Shown here one piece after another: positions 30,805 through 40,600 of a DNA stretch of 64,000 bases. Every line of letters starts with the position of its first letter. Position 1 is the first letter of the stretch. The translations under genes and the position numbers were made by a program. Source of the stretch: Modestobacter italicus (lineage in GTDB: Bacteria > Actinomycetota > Actinomycetes > Mycobacteriales > Geodermatophilaceae); contig NZ_JABGCJ010000007.1 in the NCBI RefSeq assembly GCF_019799965.1, forward strand, positions 186,001 through 250,000, written 5' to 3'. The notes under the pieces were generated by a model. The model saw only the letters and a list, made by a program, of their open reading frames with translations, did no database searches and had not been told where the DNA came from.

Positions 30805-33254
30805 ACCGGGCTCCGGGTCGGCGGCTGGGAACCGACGCCGTGCGCGGCGGGGGCGTCCCCGGCCTCCCCACGGCGCCGCTTGAGCAGGAACAGGACGCCG
30901 CGGCGCAGGAACAGCAGCCCGAGCAGGCCGGCCGCACCGATGGTGAGCACGAGCGTGATCGGCCCGTAGACCGTGCTCTTGACCTGCATCTGCACCGGTT
31001 CGCCCAGCGGCACGCCACCGGGGGTGGTCAGCAGTGCGGTGACCGCGAACCCACCGGACTGCCGCACCTGGGTGGGCACCTCCAGCGGGGTGCGGGACAG
31101 CGGCGGCAGGGTCTGCACGCCGATGTCCTCGGTGGTCAGCCCGACCGCGCCGCGGGTGCGCAGCTCCAGCCGGACCTGGACGGCGAAGGGCAGGTCGTTC
31201 TGCACGGTGAGGATCAGCGGTGCGCTGCTGGAGGCCAGGCTGTAGGTGCCCTCCACCGGGGCGAGCAGGGTGACCTGCTCGCGCAGCTCGGCCATCGTCT
31301 CGCCCAGCTGGGCGACCGCGTCGGCGAACCCCTCGGTGTCGCCGCGCCACTGCCCGGACGCCGCCCGGGCCAGCGCGGCGTCGTAGCCGGCCAGCACCGT
31401 GCCGGGGTCGTCGACGGCGGCGGCGAAGTCGTCCCGCACCCGGGCGCTCTCGGCGATCGCCGCCATCCCCTCGGCGGGCAGGAAGGCCTCGGCGCCGGGG
31501 ACCAGCTCACCGGCCGCGGCGGGCGGGCCCTCGGTCAGCGACGCCACCGGCACCGGGGTCAGCCAGGGCTGGGCAGCGGTGTCGGTGATCATCGCCGCGA
31601 CGCTGTCCACGTCGGGGTCGACCAGGCGGGGCGGGACGACGAGGACCGTCTGCGGGGTGCCGGGCGCGCGTTCGGCCAGCTGCGTGTCCAGCGCGCCCAG
31701 CTCGGCCAGGTAGCGCTGCTCGGCCAGCCGTCCGACGCCGGAGTCCGGGGTCGCCCCGGCGACGGCGTCGGCCAGCCGCCCGTCGACGACCAGGGTGGTC
31801 ACGTCCCCGCCGGCGGTGGACAGGGTGCCCGAGGCGTCGGCCGGGTCGCCGTCCTGGCCCACGGCCCGGTCGCCGTCGACGAGCGCCTGCTCGGCCAGCA
31901 CGACGGTGCCGGCGCCGCCGGCCTGCAGCAGGTCCAGCGTGTCCGTGCGGACCGTGCCGCCGACCGGCCAGGCCAGGTCGGTGCGCGGCTCGACCTCGAG
32001 CACCTCCCGGACCACCTCGGCCCCGGCTCCGGCCGGGGCGGTCTCCTGGGCGTTCGGGGCCGGTGTGCTCGCGGCGTCCCCCGGTGCGGTGGTCGGGGAC
32101 GCCGCGGCCGTGCCGTCGTCGTCCAGCGGCTGGCGGGCGGTGCCCTCCGCGGTGCCCGGCAGCGTGCGGGTCAGCACAGCCGGCAGCCCCGCCGCGACGA
32201 GGGCGTCCCCGTCGACGTCGGCATAGGGCAGCACCGCCACGGCGTGGTCGTCGGCGACCGCCCGGAGCCGGTCGAGCAGCTCGGCGGCGTCGGCGGTGCC
32301 GGTGCCCTGCTCGCCGCCGGCGGTGTACGGGCCGGCGGCCATCACGGCCAGCTCCTCCAGCAGGGCCGGGTCGACGGCCAGCATCACCGGCACGGCCGGT
32401 CGGCTCTCACCCGGCGGGGTCCCCGGAGCCTGTGGGACCCGCTCGAGCACCTCCACGGCCCGGTCCAGCCGGCCCCCGTCGGCGACCTCGGCGGCCAGCT
32501 CGTCGTCGGTGAACGCGCCGGCGGCGTCCCGGTGGGGCTCGTCGGTCAGGGGCCAGATCCAGGCCACCGACGTCCGGGTGCCCGGGCTGGTGGGGGCGGC
32601 GGGCGCGGTGGGGTCGGTGGGCGCGGGGGGCGACTGCGCCACGAGGTGCGTCCACAGCTCACCGGCGCGCTCGACGCTGCCGCCGGCTCGCACGCCGTTG
32701 ACGTTGACCAGCACCGGGTAGACGCCGTCGGCGCCGATCTGCAGCTCCTCGGCGGTGGTCGTGTAGCTGAACTGCGCCGAGTCACCCGGCGCCAGCTCGG
32801 CGCCGTCCACCGGGCGGAACGGCGCGACGGCCGCGGTCGCGTCGCCGGGGTCGTCGACGTCGGCGGTGAGGCCGGCCCGGGTCGAGATCCGCTCTCCGCG
32901 CTGGAGGCGCAGCTCGACGTCGGTCCAGGTGTCGGTGCTGTCGTTCACCAGGGTCCCGGCGATCTCGATCACCGCGCCCGGCGTGACCGTCCGCGGGTCC
33001 AGCCGGCTCACCGTCACCCGCAACGGGTGCGCGCTCACGCTGTCGGTGGCGCTGGCTCCGGTGTCCGAGGGCGCCGCCCCGGCGGGCGGCGGCGCGACCA
33101 GCCCCGCGCCCAGCACCGTGCCCACGGTCAGCACCGCTGCCAGCGCCGCCACCCGGGCGGCCACCCGGCCGGAGCGGGTGTCGCCGGGCGACTCGGGGGC
33201 AGCGGGGAGGGTCCGGGGGCGACCGTCGGCGCGGCCGGCGGCCCGCCGTGTCAC
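30801..33254 (-). CDS. DUF6049 family membrane-anchored protein
   Basis: An 817-aa protein with an N-terminal signal/anchor (about residues 30-60, ending PPPAGAAPS), a very large extracellular region of beta-rich character with Asp/Glu and Pro/Ala-rich stretches, and one C-terminal transmembrane helix with a basic tail ([10 protein letters not shown]). That is the layout of the DUF6049 family, which in Actinobacteria is found between the Nudix hydrolase and murJ (Rv3909-like). Its function is unknown; the conserved linkage with murJ suggests a cell-wall role. Start and stop overlap both neighbours by 4 nt (GTGA). Confidence 0.85.
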   Translation of the reverse strand: MTRRAAGRADGRPRTLPAAPESPGDTRSGRVAARVAALAAVLTVGTVLGAGLVAPPPAGAAPSDTGASATDSVSAHPLRVTVSRLDPRTVTPGAVIEIAGTLVNDSTDTWTDVELRLQRGERISTRAGLTADVDDPGDATAAVAPFRPVDGAELAPGDSAQFSYTTTAEELQIGADGVYPVLVNVNGVRAGGSVERAGELWTHLVAQSPPAPTDPTAPAAPTSPGTRTSVAWIWPLTDEPHRDAAGAFTDDELAAEVADGGRLDRAVEVLERVPQAPGTPPGESRPAVPVMLAVDPALLEELAVMAAGPYTAGGEQGTGTADAAELLDRLRAVADDHAVAVLPYADVDGDALVAAGLPAVLTRTLPGTAEGTARQPLDDDGTAAASPTTAPGDAASTPAPNAQETAPAGAGAEVVREVLEVEPRTDLAWPVGGTVRTDTLDLLQAGGAGTVVLAEQALVDGDRAVGQDGDPADASGTLSTAGGDVTTLVVDGRLADAVAGATPDSGVGRLAEQRYLAELGALDTQLAERAPGTPQTVLVVPPRLVDPDVDSVAAMITDTAAQPWLTPVPVASLTEGPPAAAGELVPGAEAFLPAEGMAAIAESARVRDDFAAAVDDPGTVLAGYDAALARAASGQWRGDTEGFADAVAQLGETMAELREQVTLLAPVEGTYSLASSSAPLILTVQNDLPFAVQVRLELRTRGAVGLTTEDIGVQTLPPLSRTPLEVPTQVRQSGGFAVTALLTTPGGVPLGEPVQMQVKSTVYGPITLVLTIGAAGLLGLLFLRRGVLFLLKRRRGEAGDAPAAHGVGSQPPTRSPV

Positions 33255-33727
33255 GCGCTGTCGGCCAGCAGGCCCGGCGCGCGCTCCACCAGCGCGCGCT
33301 CGTCGGCGTAGGCCAGCCGCCCGCCGAGTTCGGTCAGCGGCACCCAGGCGACCTCGGTGACCTCCACGTCGGCGTCGGAGAGCGCGCCACCGACGGCCCG
33401 CAGCAGGAAGTGGTGCACCGTCTTGTGCACCCGCCGCCCGTCGGCGACGAACCAGAAGTCGATGATGCCGAGCGGGGCGACGACCTCGCCGATGATCCCG
33501 GTCTCCTCGGCGACCTCGCGGACGGCGGTGTCCTCCGGGGTCTCGCCCTGCTCGATGTGCCCCTTGGGCAGCGACCAGAGCAGCCGGCCACGGCGGTCGG
33601 TGCGGCCGATCAGGGCCGCACGAGGGCCGGTGACGTCGTCGTCGGCCACCACCAGGCCTCCGGCCGAGGTCTCGTCGACGCGGCGCAGGCGGCGGCCGGG
33701 GCGCTGTCGCCCGCCCGTCCCAGCCAT
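33251..33727 (-). CDS. Nudix hydrolase
   Basis: A 158-aa Nudix protein, probably a nucleotide or diphosphate pyrophosphatase. The Nudix box [20 protein letters not shown] plus TGIIGEV fits the consensus GX5EX7REUXEEXGU. The position corresponds to mycobacterial mutT4 (Rv3908), but substrate is not proven. The ATG at 33727 is preceded by TACCCT (33734-33739) with a 6-nt gap and no ribosome site, so a leaderless mRNA is likely. The gene is divergent from the CCA-adding enzyme with a 42-nt gap. Confidence 0.9.
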   Translation of the reverse strand: MAGTGGRQRPGRRLRRVDETSAGGLVVADDDVTGPRAALIGRTDRRGRLLWSLPKGHIEQGETPEDTAVREVAEETGIIGEVVAPLGIIDFWFVADGRRVHKTVHHFLLRAVGGALSDADVEVTEVAWVPLTELGGRLAYADERALVERAPGLLADSA

Positions 33728-33769
33728 GCCAGGAGGGTAGCGCGCGGGACCGCACTACCCTCGATCGTC
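33728..33769. promoter_or_regulatory. 42-bp divergent promoter with mirror-image TACCCT boxes
   Basis: Two TACCCT hexamers point outward: 33734-33739 (minus strand, 6 nt before the Nudix ATG) and 33756-33761 (plus strand, 8 nt before the pcnA GTG). Each fits an actinobacterial -10 box whose transcript would start at or next to the start codon. No clear -35 elements are seen. Confidence 0.6.
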
Positions 33770-35272
33770 GTGTCAACAGAGCCCTCGCGTCGCGCCCCCT
33801 CCGGCCCGACCCCACCACCCGCGCCCGTCCCCCCGGCGGTGCAGCAGACGGTGCGCGAGCTCGTCGACGTCTCCCCCGTCCTGGTGGCCCTGGGTGAGCG
33901 CTTCACCGCCGCCGGCCACGAGGTGCACCTCGTGGGTGGTTCGGTGCGCGACGCGCTGCTCGCCGCGGGCACGGGCCAGCCGCTGCCGACCGGTGACCTC
34001 GACCTGACCACCGACGCCCGGCCGGAGCAGACCCTCGAGGTGCTGCGCGGCTGGGCCAGTTCCACGTGGAACACCGGGATCGCCTTCGGCACGGTGGGCG
34101 CCGAGGTCCGCGGCGAGCGGGTGGAGATCACCACCTTCCGCGCCGACCGGTACGACCGGGAGTCCCGCAACCCCGAGGTGGCCTGGGGCGGGTCGCTCGT
34201 CGACGACCTGGCCCGCCGCGACTTCACCGTCAACGCGATGGCCGTCTCCCTCGGCCCCGACCGCACCGTGACCGACCCGTTCGGCGGCCTGGGTGACCTG
34301 CTGGCCCGGCGGCTGCGCACCCCCGGCCGGGCGGAGGACAGCTTCGCCGACGACCCGCTGCGGATGCTCCGTGCCGTGCGCTTCGTCGCCCAGCTGGGGC
34401 TCACCCCGGACGACGAGGTCGTCGAGGCGATGACCAGGCTGGCCCCCGAGCTGGGGCGGATCACCGCCGAGCGGGTGCAGCACGAGTTCTCCCGCACCCT
34501 GCTCAACGACTCCCCCGGCGAAGCGTTGGACCTGTTCGTGTCCACCGGGCTGGCCGACGTCGTCCTGCCCGAGCTCGCCGCGCTGCGGATGGAGATCGAC
34601 GAGCACCACCAGCACAAGGACGTCTACGTCCACTCGCTGACCGTGCTGGACCAGGCGATCGCGCTGGAGAAGGCCGACCCGGCGTCGCCGTCCCCGGACC
34701 TGGTGCTGCGGCTGGCCGCGCTGCTGCACGACATCGGCAAGCCGGCCACCCGCCGGCACGAGGACCGCGGCCGGGTCTCCTTCCACCACCACGAGGTGGT
34801 CGGGGCCAAGCTGGTGCGCAAGCGGCTGACCGCGCTGAAGTACCCGAAGGACGTCGTCGAGGCGGTCTCCCGGCTGACCTTCCTGCACCTGCGCTTCCAC
34901 GGCTACGGCCGCGGGGAGTGGACCGACTCCGCCGTCCGCCGGTACGTGACCGACGCCGGCGACCTGCTCCCCCGGCTGCACAAGCTGGTCCGCTCGGACT
35001 GCACGACCCGGAACCGGAAGCGGGCCGCCGCGCTGTCGGCGACCTACGACTCCCTGGAGGAGCGGATCCAGGTGCTGTCGGAGGCGGAGAACCTCTCCCG
35101 CATCCGGCCCGACCTGGACGGCAACCGGATCATGGAGCTGCTGGAGATCCCCCCGGGCCGCGAGGTCGGTGACGCCTGGCGGTTCCTCAAGGACCTGCGG
35201 CTGGAGCGCGGCCCGCTGGAGCCCGAGGAGGCCGAGGCCGAGCTGCTCGCCTGGTGGCGCTCGCGCAGCTGA
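33770..35272 (+). CDS. pcnA: CCA tRNA nucleotidyltransferase / poly(A) polymerase family
   Basis: A 500-aa class II nucleotidyltransferase that adds or repairs the tRNA 3' CCA end. Seen: head-domain motif HLVGGSVRDALL, the catalytic DLDLTTDA, RRDFTVNAMAVSLGPD, EDSFADDPLRMLRAVRFVAQLG, and an HD domain (LRLAALLHDIGKPATR), typical of actinobacterial PcnA. A parS site lies inside codons for the segment SSTWNTGIAFGTV. The GTG at 33770 is 8 nt after TACCCT; earlier in-frame starts overlap the Nudix gene. It converges with the MFS gene, only 11 nt apart. Confidence 0.94.
   Translation: MSTEPSRRAPSGPTPPPAPVPPAVQQTVRELVDVSPVLVALGERFTAAGHEVHLVGGSVRDALLAAGTGQPLPTGDLDLTTDARPEQTLEVLRGWASSTWNTGIAFGTVGAEVRGERVEITTFRADRYDRESRNPEVAWGGSLVDDLARRDFTVNAMAVSLGPDRTVTDPFGGLGDLLARRLRTPGRAEDSFADDPLRMLRAVRFVAQLGLTPDDEVVEAMTRLAPELGRITAERVQHEFSRTLLNDSPGEALDLFVSTGLADVVLPELAALRMEIDEHHQHKDVYVHSLTVLDQAIALEKADPASPSPDLVLRLAALLHDIGKPATRRHEDRGRVSFHHHEVVGAKLVRKRLTALKYPKDVVEAVSRLTFLHLRFHGYGRGEWTDSAVRRYVTDAGDLLPRLHKLVRSDCTTRNRKRAAALSATYDSLEERIQVLSEAENLSRIRPDLDGNRIMELLEIPPGREVGDAWRFLKDLRLERGPLEPEEAEAELLAWWRSRS
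34059..34072. promoter_or_regulatory. parS: parS site inside pcnA
   Basis: GTTCCACGTGGAAC, a perfect palindrome, within the coding sequence of pcnA. It encodes part of the residues SSTWNT just before the conserved GIAFGTV. Confidence 0.88.
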
Positions 35273-35283
35273 GGCGCGGGGGG

Positions 35284-36633
35284 TCAGACGTGCTGGCCGG
35301 TCTCGTGCCGGAGGCCGGGCAGCGCGCGCAACGCCAGCGGGGTGTCCTGTTCCCGGCGGGCCTGCCCCCGGGCCCAGCGGGCGAAGAACAGGGCGGTGAG
35401 CAGGTAGCCGACCCCGATGACCACCAGCAGCGGCCAGCTCACACCCGAGGCGGGCAACGCGAACGCCCCGGCCAGCAGGGCGAGCACGAAGGTCACGTTG
35501 AAGAGCGTGTCGTAGACCGAGAAGACGCGGCCGCGGAAGTCGTCCTCCACCGCCTCCTGCAGCGTCGTGTCCACGCAGATCTTGATGCCCTGGGCGACGA
35601 ACCCGAGGGTCAGGACGGCGGCGACCACGGCCGGGGGCTCGAACAGCCCGCCGAGCGCCAGCTGCCCGACCCCGCCGAGGAGCAGCATGGCCACCACCCA
35701 GGCGGCCTTGCCCCACCGGCGGACCGCCCACGGGGTCACCGCGGCGGCCAGCAGCGTGCCGGCTGCGCCGGCGGCGAGCACCTCGCCCAGCCCGGCCAGG
35801 CCGCCCCGGAACAGCCCGGAGGACCCGGTGAAGGTGTTCCGGTACAGCAGCAGGGTCATCAGCGTGAGCAGGCCGTAGAAGACCCGGTGCACGGCCATCA
35901 CCGACAGGACGGCGGTGGCCGGCGGGTGGGCCAGCACGTGCCGCGTGCCGGCGAGCATGCCGTGCAGCACGTCCCGGGCGCTGACCGTGGCGGCGACCGT
36001 CAGGTGGTCCGGCCCCAGGTACGGGCGGGCGAACCCGGCGACCACGGCCGAGGCGGCGAGGTAGGGCACTGCGGAGGCCAGGGCCAGCGCGGCGTAGGCC
36101 CCGCTGCCGGACCCGAGGACGGCGGAGGACCCGATCGCCACGCCACCGCCGAGCACCGCGGCCACCGCCCCGGCCGTGGTGGACAGCGCATTGGCCGAGA
36201 CGAGGGAGGGCTCGTCGGTGGTGTGCGGCAGGGCGGCGGACAGCGCCGAGAGCACGAACCGGTTGACCGAGAAGACCAGCAGGCCGGCGACGTAGAACAG
36301 CACGCCCTGCACGCCGGCGAGGGTGATCGCGGCGACGCCGACCACCAGCACGGCCCGCACGACGTTGGCCACCAGCAGCACCTGCCGCCGGCTCCAGCGG
36401 TCCAGCCACACACCGGCGAACGGCCCGACCAGCGAGTACGGCAGCAGCAGGACGGCGAACCCGGCGGCGACGTCGATCGGGTCGGTCGCCTGCTGGGGGT
36501 TGAACAGCACCGTGCCGGCCAGCGCGGCCTGGAAGACGCCGTCGCCGAATTGGGAGGAGAGCCGGGTCAGCAGCAGCCGGCGGAAGTCGCCACGCTGCAG
36601 CAGGTGCCGCACGGTGGTGGGCGACTGTCGCAC
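35284..36633 (-). CDS. MFS transporter
   Basis: A 449-aa major facilitator with about 12 hydrophobic segments. The cytoplasmic loop after TM2 reads GVWLDRWSRRQVLL, the MFS-type DRxxRR motif. It resembles MFS_1/MFS_3 efflux proteins (enterobactin exporter-like), but the substrate is unknown. The GTG at 36633 is chosen because TAGTGT (36641-36646) lies 7 nt upstream with no ribosome site, indicating a leaderless start; a longer upstream frame is possible but less likely. It converges with pcnA. Confidence 0.85.
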   Translation of the reverse strand: MRQSPTTVRHLLQRGDFRRLLLTRLSSQFGDGVFQAALAGTVLFNPQQATDPIDVAAGFAVLLLPYSLVGPFAGVWLDRWSRRQVLLVANVVRAVLVVGVAAITLAGVQGVLFYVAGLLVFSVNRFVLSALSAALPHTTDEPSLVSANALSTTAGAVAAVLGGGVAIGSSAVLGSGSGAYAALALASAVPYLAASAVVAGFARPYLGPDHLTVAATVSARDVLHGMLAGTRHVLAHPPATAVLSVMAVHRVFYGLLTLMTLLLYRNTFTGSSGLFRGGLAGLGEVLAAGAAGTLLAAAVTPWAVRRWGKAAWVVAMLLLGGVGQLALGGLFEPPAVVAAVLTLGFVAQGIKICVDTTLQEAVEDDFRGRVFSVYDTLFNVTFVLALLAGAFALPASGVSWPLLVVIGVGYLLTALFFARWARGQARREQDTPLALRALPGLRHETGQHV

Positions 36634-36765
36634 CCCCGCCACACTACGTCGCCGTGCGCGAGTCGCCAGGTCGAGCAGCCGACCGGCGACCGGGTCGCAC
36701 GACCGACCAGGAGCGGCGTCCTCGCGCCACCCCCCTGCCGCACACCTGATGCACACTGGAGCGCG

Positions 36766-37437
36766 ATGAACCCGGTGCCCTCGTCACCCGAGCCCGAGCG
36801 TCGTCCCGCTGCCGGACAGGCCGCCGGACGCCGCCGGCCGAACGCCGTACCCGCCCTCTCGGTGGGCTGTCTGGACGACGTCCGGCCCGGCTCGCTGCTG
36901 GTGGCCATGCCCGCGTTGACCGACCCGACCTTCGCCGGGGCCGTGGTCTACGTGCTCGACCACTCCGACACCGGCACGATCGGCGTGGTGCTGGGCCGGC
37001 CGAGCGAGGTGCGCATCGGTGACGTGCTGCCCGGCTGGTCGGAGCTGGCGGTCGAGCCCGGGGTCTTCCACGTCGGTGGCCCGTGCGAGACCGACACGGC
37101 GCTGTGCCTGGCCACCCGGACGTTCACCACGCCGCTGCCGGCCGGGAGCGGCCTGCGCGAGGTGGCCGGGGCGGTGCACCTGGTCGACCTGGACAGCGAC
37201 CCGGACGAGCTGGACGGCGAGATCGGCGGCCTGCGGGTGTTCGCCGGGTACGCCGGCTGGTCGGCCGGTCAGCTGGCCACCGAGCTGGCCGAGGGGGCGT
37301 GGGCCTGCGTGGACGGCGTCCCCTCCGACGTGCTGACCGACGCGTCGGGTGCGGACCTGTGGCGGTCGGTGCTGCGCCGCCAGTCCGGCCGGCTGGGCGT
37401 GCTGTCGACGGCGCCGGCGGACCCCTCGGCCAACTGA
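36766..37437 (+). CDS. YqgE/AlgH family protein
   Basis: A 223-aa protein of the UPF0301/AlgH family. The conserved core is present: GSLLVAMPALTDPTFAGAVVYVLDHSDTGTIGVVLGRPSE, GGPCETDTALCL and GYAGWSAGQLATELAEGAWACVD. About 35 residues precede it. Function in Actinobacteria is not settled. The ATG at 36766 is preceded by TGGAG 4 nt upstream. A bidirectional hairpin follows its stop. Confidence 0.88.
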   Translation: MNPVPSSPEPERRPAAGQAAGRRRPNAVPALSVGCLDDVRPGSLLVAMPALTDPTFAGAVVYVLDHSDTGTIGVVLGRPSEVRIGDVLPGWSELAVEPGVFHVGGPCETDTALCLATRTFTTPLPAGSGLREVAGAVHLVDLDSDPDELDGEIGGLRVFAGYAGWSAGQLATELAEGAWACVDGVPSDVLTDASGADLWRSVLRRQSGRLGVLSTAPADPSAN

Positions 37438-37493
37438 GGACGGCGTCCGGGCGTGTCGACTCCCGGTCGGCGCTCCGGGCTGGTAGGAAGAAC

Positions 37494-37538
37494 GCACAGG
37501 AGGGGGCGACCTGGGGAAGAGGCCGCCCCCTCCTGTGC
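37494..37538. terminator. bidirectional hairpin between yqgE-like gene and lipoprotein gene
   Basis: GCACAGGAGGGGGCG (37494-37508) pairs perfectly with 37524-37538, a 15-bp stem with a 15-nt loop. It separates two convergent genes (stops at 37437 and 37546) and can terminate both. Confidence 0.85.
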
Positions 37539-37545
37539 TGTCCGG

Positions 37546-38340
37546 CTACAGGCCCAGCGCCGCGGCGATCTCCGGGTGCTCGGTGAGCGAGACGGTGTCC
37601 TCGTCGGCCGGCAGGGTGATCTCCCGCTCGCCGTGGTCGGCCAGGGTGATGGTCACGTCGAAGTCCTGCAGCTGGGTGACGTACTGCACCAGCAGCTTGC
37701 TGTCCGCGGCGACCGCGATCCGCGCTCCGGTCCCGCTCTGGAACACCGAGCTCAGCTGCCCGTTGACCGACCGGCTGCCGACCCAGCTGTAGTCGGCGAA
37801 GGACCGCGGGTCGTCGGCCGAGTCAGCCGAGAGCCGGGGCACCATCTGCACCAGCACGTCCAGCAGCGACGCCGTCCCGGACGCGTCGGTCGCCGCGATC
37901 GGCCGGCGCACGTAGCTCGCCGCCGGCAGGCCCGCGGCGCTGAGCGCCTCGTCGAGCCCGGGGACGTCGCCCTGCCAGAGGTCGTCCTCGGTGAAGAAGA
38001 GGGTGCGGGTGTCGTCGGGGCGGCCGTCGCCGTAGCTGGTGACCGCCTGGGCCCGGCCGATGTCGCGGGCGAAGTCGACCTCGCCGGTCAGGGTGAGCAC
38101 GGCGCCCTCGGCGAACGGCGCGGTCACCTCGAAGTCCGCCCCGCCCTGCTCGCGGTTGGCGGACAGCACCTGGCTGAGCACCTCCGCCTCCTGGGAGGTG
38201 ACCTCGGCCCCGGGCTCACGCTGCTCGGCGTCGTCGCTGCCGCACCCGGTGAGCAGGGCGAGCAGGCCGACCACCACCCCGACGGCCGCGACCCGCAGCG
38301 GGGTCGGGAACGGGTGGGTGCCACGGCGGCGGGAGCGCAT
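37546..38340 (-). CDS. LppX/LprG-like lipoprotein
   Basis: A 264-aa secreted lipoprotein. A hydrophobic signal runs to the lipobox LLTGC with Cys33, followed by about 230 residues resembling the LppX_LprAFG fold (known family members bind and carry lipids in mycobacteria). Motifs supporting it: VLTLTGEVDF and FFTEDDLWQGDVPGLDEALSAAG. Ligand is unknown. The ATG at 38340 follows TACCCT (38347-38352) by 6 nt with no ribosome site, so the mRNA is probably leaderless. Confidence 0.82.
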   Translation of the reverse strand: MRSRRRGTHPFPTPLRVAAVGVVVGLLALLTGCGSDDAEQREPGAEVTSQEAEVLSQVLSANREQGGADFEVTAPFAEGAVLTLTGEVDFARDIGRAQAVTSYGDGRPDDTRTLFFTEDDLWQGDVPGLDEALSAAGLPAASYVRRPIAATDASGTASLLDVLVQMVPRLSADSADDPRSFADYSWVGSRSVNGQLSSVFQSGTGARIAVAADSKLLVQYVTQLQDFDVTITLADHGEREITLPADEDTVSLTEHPEIAAALGL

Positions 38341-38361
38341 GCGGTCAGGGTAGGAGGAACG

Positions 38362-38399
38362 CCTGAGGGGCCCGAACCGTCCGGCTCGAGCCCCTCAGG
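38362..38399 (-). terminator. hairpin after ino1
   Basis: CCTGAGGGGC (38362-38371) pairs with GCCCCTCAGG (38390-38399), a 10-bp stem. It lies 20 nt past the ino1 stop and next to the promoter of the lipoprotein gene. Confidence 0.75.
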
Positions 38400-38418
38400 T
38401 GACGTGCTGACCGTTCGA

Positions 38419-39498
38419 CTACCGCTCGAGGTCGCCGCGGATGAAGGCCTCGACGGCGTCGCGGGCCTCGCTGTCGCTGTACTGCTCCGGCGGGCTCTTC
38501 ATGAAGTAGGACGACGCGGACAGGATCGGGCCGCCGATGCCGCGGTCCTTGGCGATCTTCGCGGCCCGGACGGCGTCGATGATGATGCCGGCCGAGTTCG
38601 GGGAGTCCCAGACCTCGAGCTTGTACTCCAGGTTCAGCGGGACGTCGCCGAACGCGCGGCCCTCCAGGCGGACGTAGGCCCACTTGCGGTCCGACAGCCA
38701 CGGCACGTGGTCCGAGGGGCCGATGTGCACGTTGCCCTTGCCCATGTCCCGGTCGACCTGGCTGGTGACCGACTGGGTCTTGGAGATCTTCTTGGACTCC
38801 AGGCGCTCGCGCTCGAGCATGTTCTTGAAGTCCATGTTGCCGCCGACGTTGAGCTGCATGGTGCGGTCCAGCTGCACGCCGCGGTCCTCGAACAGCTTGG
38901 CCAGCACCCGGTGGGTGATGGTGGCGCCGACCTGGCTCTTGATGTCGTCACCGACGATCGGCACCCCGGCGGCGGTGAACTTGTCCGCCCACTCCTTGGT
39001 GCCGGCGATGAAGACGGGCAGCGCGTTGACGAAGGCGACGCCTGCGTCGATCGCGGCCTGGGCGTAGAACTCCGCGGCCTGCTGGGAGCCGACCGGGAGG
39101 TAGCAGACCAGCACGTCGGCGCCGGACTCGCGGAGTGCTGCGACCATGTCGACCGGCTGCTCGTCGGACTCCTCGACGATCTCGCGGTAGTACTTGCCGA
39201 GGCCGTCGAGGGTGGTGCCCCGCTGCACGGTGACGCCCAGCGGCGGCACGTCGGCGATCTTGATGGTGTTGTTCTCGCTGGCGACGATCGCCTCGGAGAG
39301 GTCGCGGCCGACCTTCTTGGCGTCGACGTCGAACGCGGCGACGAACTGGACGTCGGAGACGTGGTAGTCACCGAACCGGACGTGCATGAGGCCGGGGACC
39401 GATGCGGTCTCGTCGGCGTCCCGGTAGTACTCGACACCCTGGACGAGCGAGGCGGCGCAGTTGCCGACGCCGACGATGGCGACCTTGACCGATGCCAT
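38419..39498 (-). CDS. ino1: inositol-3-phosphate synthase
   Basis: Converts glucose 6-phosphate to 1L-myo-inositol 1-phosphate using NAD, the first step to phosphatidylinositol and mycothiol. The product is 359 aa, the actinobacterial short type. Seen: [21 protein letters not shown] (NAD fingerprint), [43 protein letters not shown] and [18 protein letters not shown] lies before the ATG. It follows padR by 74 nt on the same strand, as in mycobacteria (Rv0046c-Rv0047c), and is probably controlled by it. Confidence 0.95.
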   Translation of the reverse strand: MASVKVAIVGVGNCAASLVQGVEYYRDADETASVPGLMHVRFGDYHVSDVQFVAAFDVDAKKVGRDLSEAIVASENNTIKIADVPPLGVTVQRGTTLDGLGKYYREIVEESDEQPVDMVAALRESGADVLVCYLPVGSQQAAEFYAQAAIDAGVAFVNALPVFIAGTKEWADKFTAAGVPIVGDDIKSQVGATITHRVLAKLFEDRGVQLDRTMQLNVGGNMDFKNMLERERLESKKISKTQSVTSQVDRDMGKGNVHIGPSDHVPWLSDRKWAYVRLEGRAFGDVPLNLEYKLEVWDSPNSAGIIIDAVRAAKIAKDRGIGGPILSASSYFMKSPPEQYSDSEARDAVEAFIRGDLER

Positions 39499-39572
39499 GG
39501 ACTGACTCCCTCCGACGGACCCGACCGGGTCCGGACGATGTGCGGTGGACGTGCTGCTGGCGGTGCGGTGGT

Positions 39573-40193
39573 TCAGGTGGTGACGTCGTTCGGTGGTGCA
39601 GTCCCGGTGGGCGGCTCGTCGGCCCGGGCGGCCTCGGCGCGTGCGTCGTCGCGCTCGCTGTCGATGAGCTCGGTGAGCCAGCGGACCTCGCGGTCGACCG
39701 AGTCCAGACCGTGCCGCTGCAGCTCGAGGGTGTAGCGGTCGAGCTTCTCCTGCGTGCGGCGCAGGGAGTCCATGAGGCGGTCGCGCTGCCGCTCGACGGT
39801 GCGCCGCCGGCCCTCGAGGATGCGCAGCCGGACGTCGGCGGCGGTGTGCCGGAAGAACGCCAGGTGGACGCCGAAGCGACCCTCGTCGTCGTAGGCCTCG
39901 GGCCCGGTCTGGCTGACCAGGTCGGCGAAGCGCTCCTTGCCCTCGGCGGTGATCGCGTAGACGACCTTCCCGCGCCGCCCGGTGAGCGCCGGGGCGTCGG
40001 CGGGCAGCAGGGCGCGTGGGACCGGGTCCTCGCTGGCGATCAGCCCGGCGGCCTGGAGGCGCTTGAGCGCCGGGTAGAGCGACCCGTAGGAGATGGAGCG
40101 GAGGCCGCCGAGCACCGAGGCCAGCTCCTTGCGGAGCTCGTAGCCGTGCATGGGCGACTGCTGCAACAACCCGAGGATGGCGAACTCGAGCAC
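39573..40193 (-). CDS. PadR family transcriptional regulator
   Basis: A 206-aa regulator with an N-terminal winged helix ([60 protein letters not shown]) and a C-terminal coiled dimerisation region (about 110-185). The GTG at 40193 follows AGGAGG by 7 nt. ino1 is downstream, so it probably autoregulates and controls inositol synthesis. A perfect palindromic operator lies 37 nt upstream of its start. Confidence 0.92.
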   Translation of the reverse strand: MLEFAILGLLQQSPMHGYELRKELASVLGGLRSISYGSLYPALKRLQAAGLIASEDPVPRALLPADAPALTGRRGKVVYAITAEGKERFADLVSQTGPEAYDDEGRFGVHLAFFRHTAADVRLRILEGRRRTVERQRDRLMDSLRRTQEKLDRYTLELQRHGLDSVDREVRWLTELIDSERDDARAEAARADEPPTGTAPPNDVTT

Positions 40194-40229
40194 TGCGCCA
40201 CCTCCTGGTCTGCCGCCGTTCACGGGATC

Positions 40230-40250
40230 GATGTATCGGGACGATACATC
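40230..40250. promoter_or_regulatory. PadR operator
   Basis: GATGTATCG-GGA-CGATACATC is a perfect 9-bp inverted repeat with a 3-nt spacer, in the upstream region of padR. It is AT-rich against the GC-rich background and contains the ATGTAT/ATACAT half sites known for PadR-type operators. It probably overlaps the padR-ino1 promoter. Confidence 0.85.
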
Positions 40251-40348
40251 CGGTCGCTGCAGTGCCCGCAAGTCGACCACCAGGTCACGGGCGCCTCACC
40301 AGCCCCATGTCGACGTCCGGAGCGGGTCACGAGGGCTGCTGGAGTGCG

Positions 40349-40600
40349 TACATTGGCGGCCGTGCCCGGGCGACGGTCGGTGGTGGCCGCGCGCCGCGAC
40401 GACGCGCGCCCCTCGCCGAGGTGCCTGCGGTGCGGACCGGTCCGCGCCGTGAGCGCCCTCCCGTCCCGGGCAGCCGAGCACCACCGGGAGTCGACCGAAC
40501 AGTCGCTGCCGGACGGCGTCCTGCCGCGCCGCGACGTCGCGCGCTGGCAGCCGGTACACAGCTGAAGACGTCACCCTGGACGCTCCGGCACCGAGAGCTC
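40349..40600 (+). pseudogene. decayed DUF5318 gene with apparent frameshifts
   Basis: No intact gene occupies 40251-40644, but fragments of a DUF5318-like protein appear in different frames. PRRRAPLAEVPAVRTG (one frame, about 40387-40440) resembles the family's LRRRxLLAEVxxGRTG, and SRAAEHHRESTEQS (another frame, about 40460-40510) resembles its LRAAxFHGE region. TACATT (40349-40354) lies 7 nt before a GTG at 40362, like the leaderless promoters nearby. The mycobacterial gene in this exact slot (Rv0049) is DUF5318. The C-terminal Cys-rich part is missing. Homology is from memory of the family. Confidence 0.45.
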
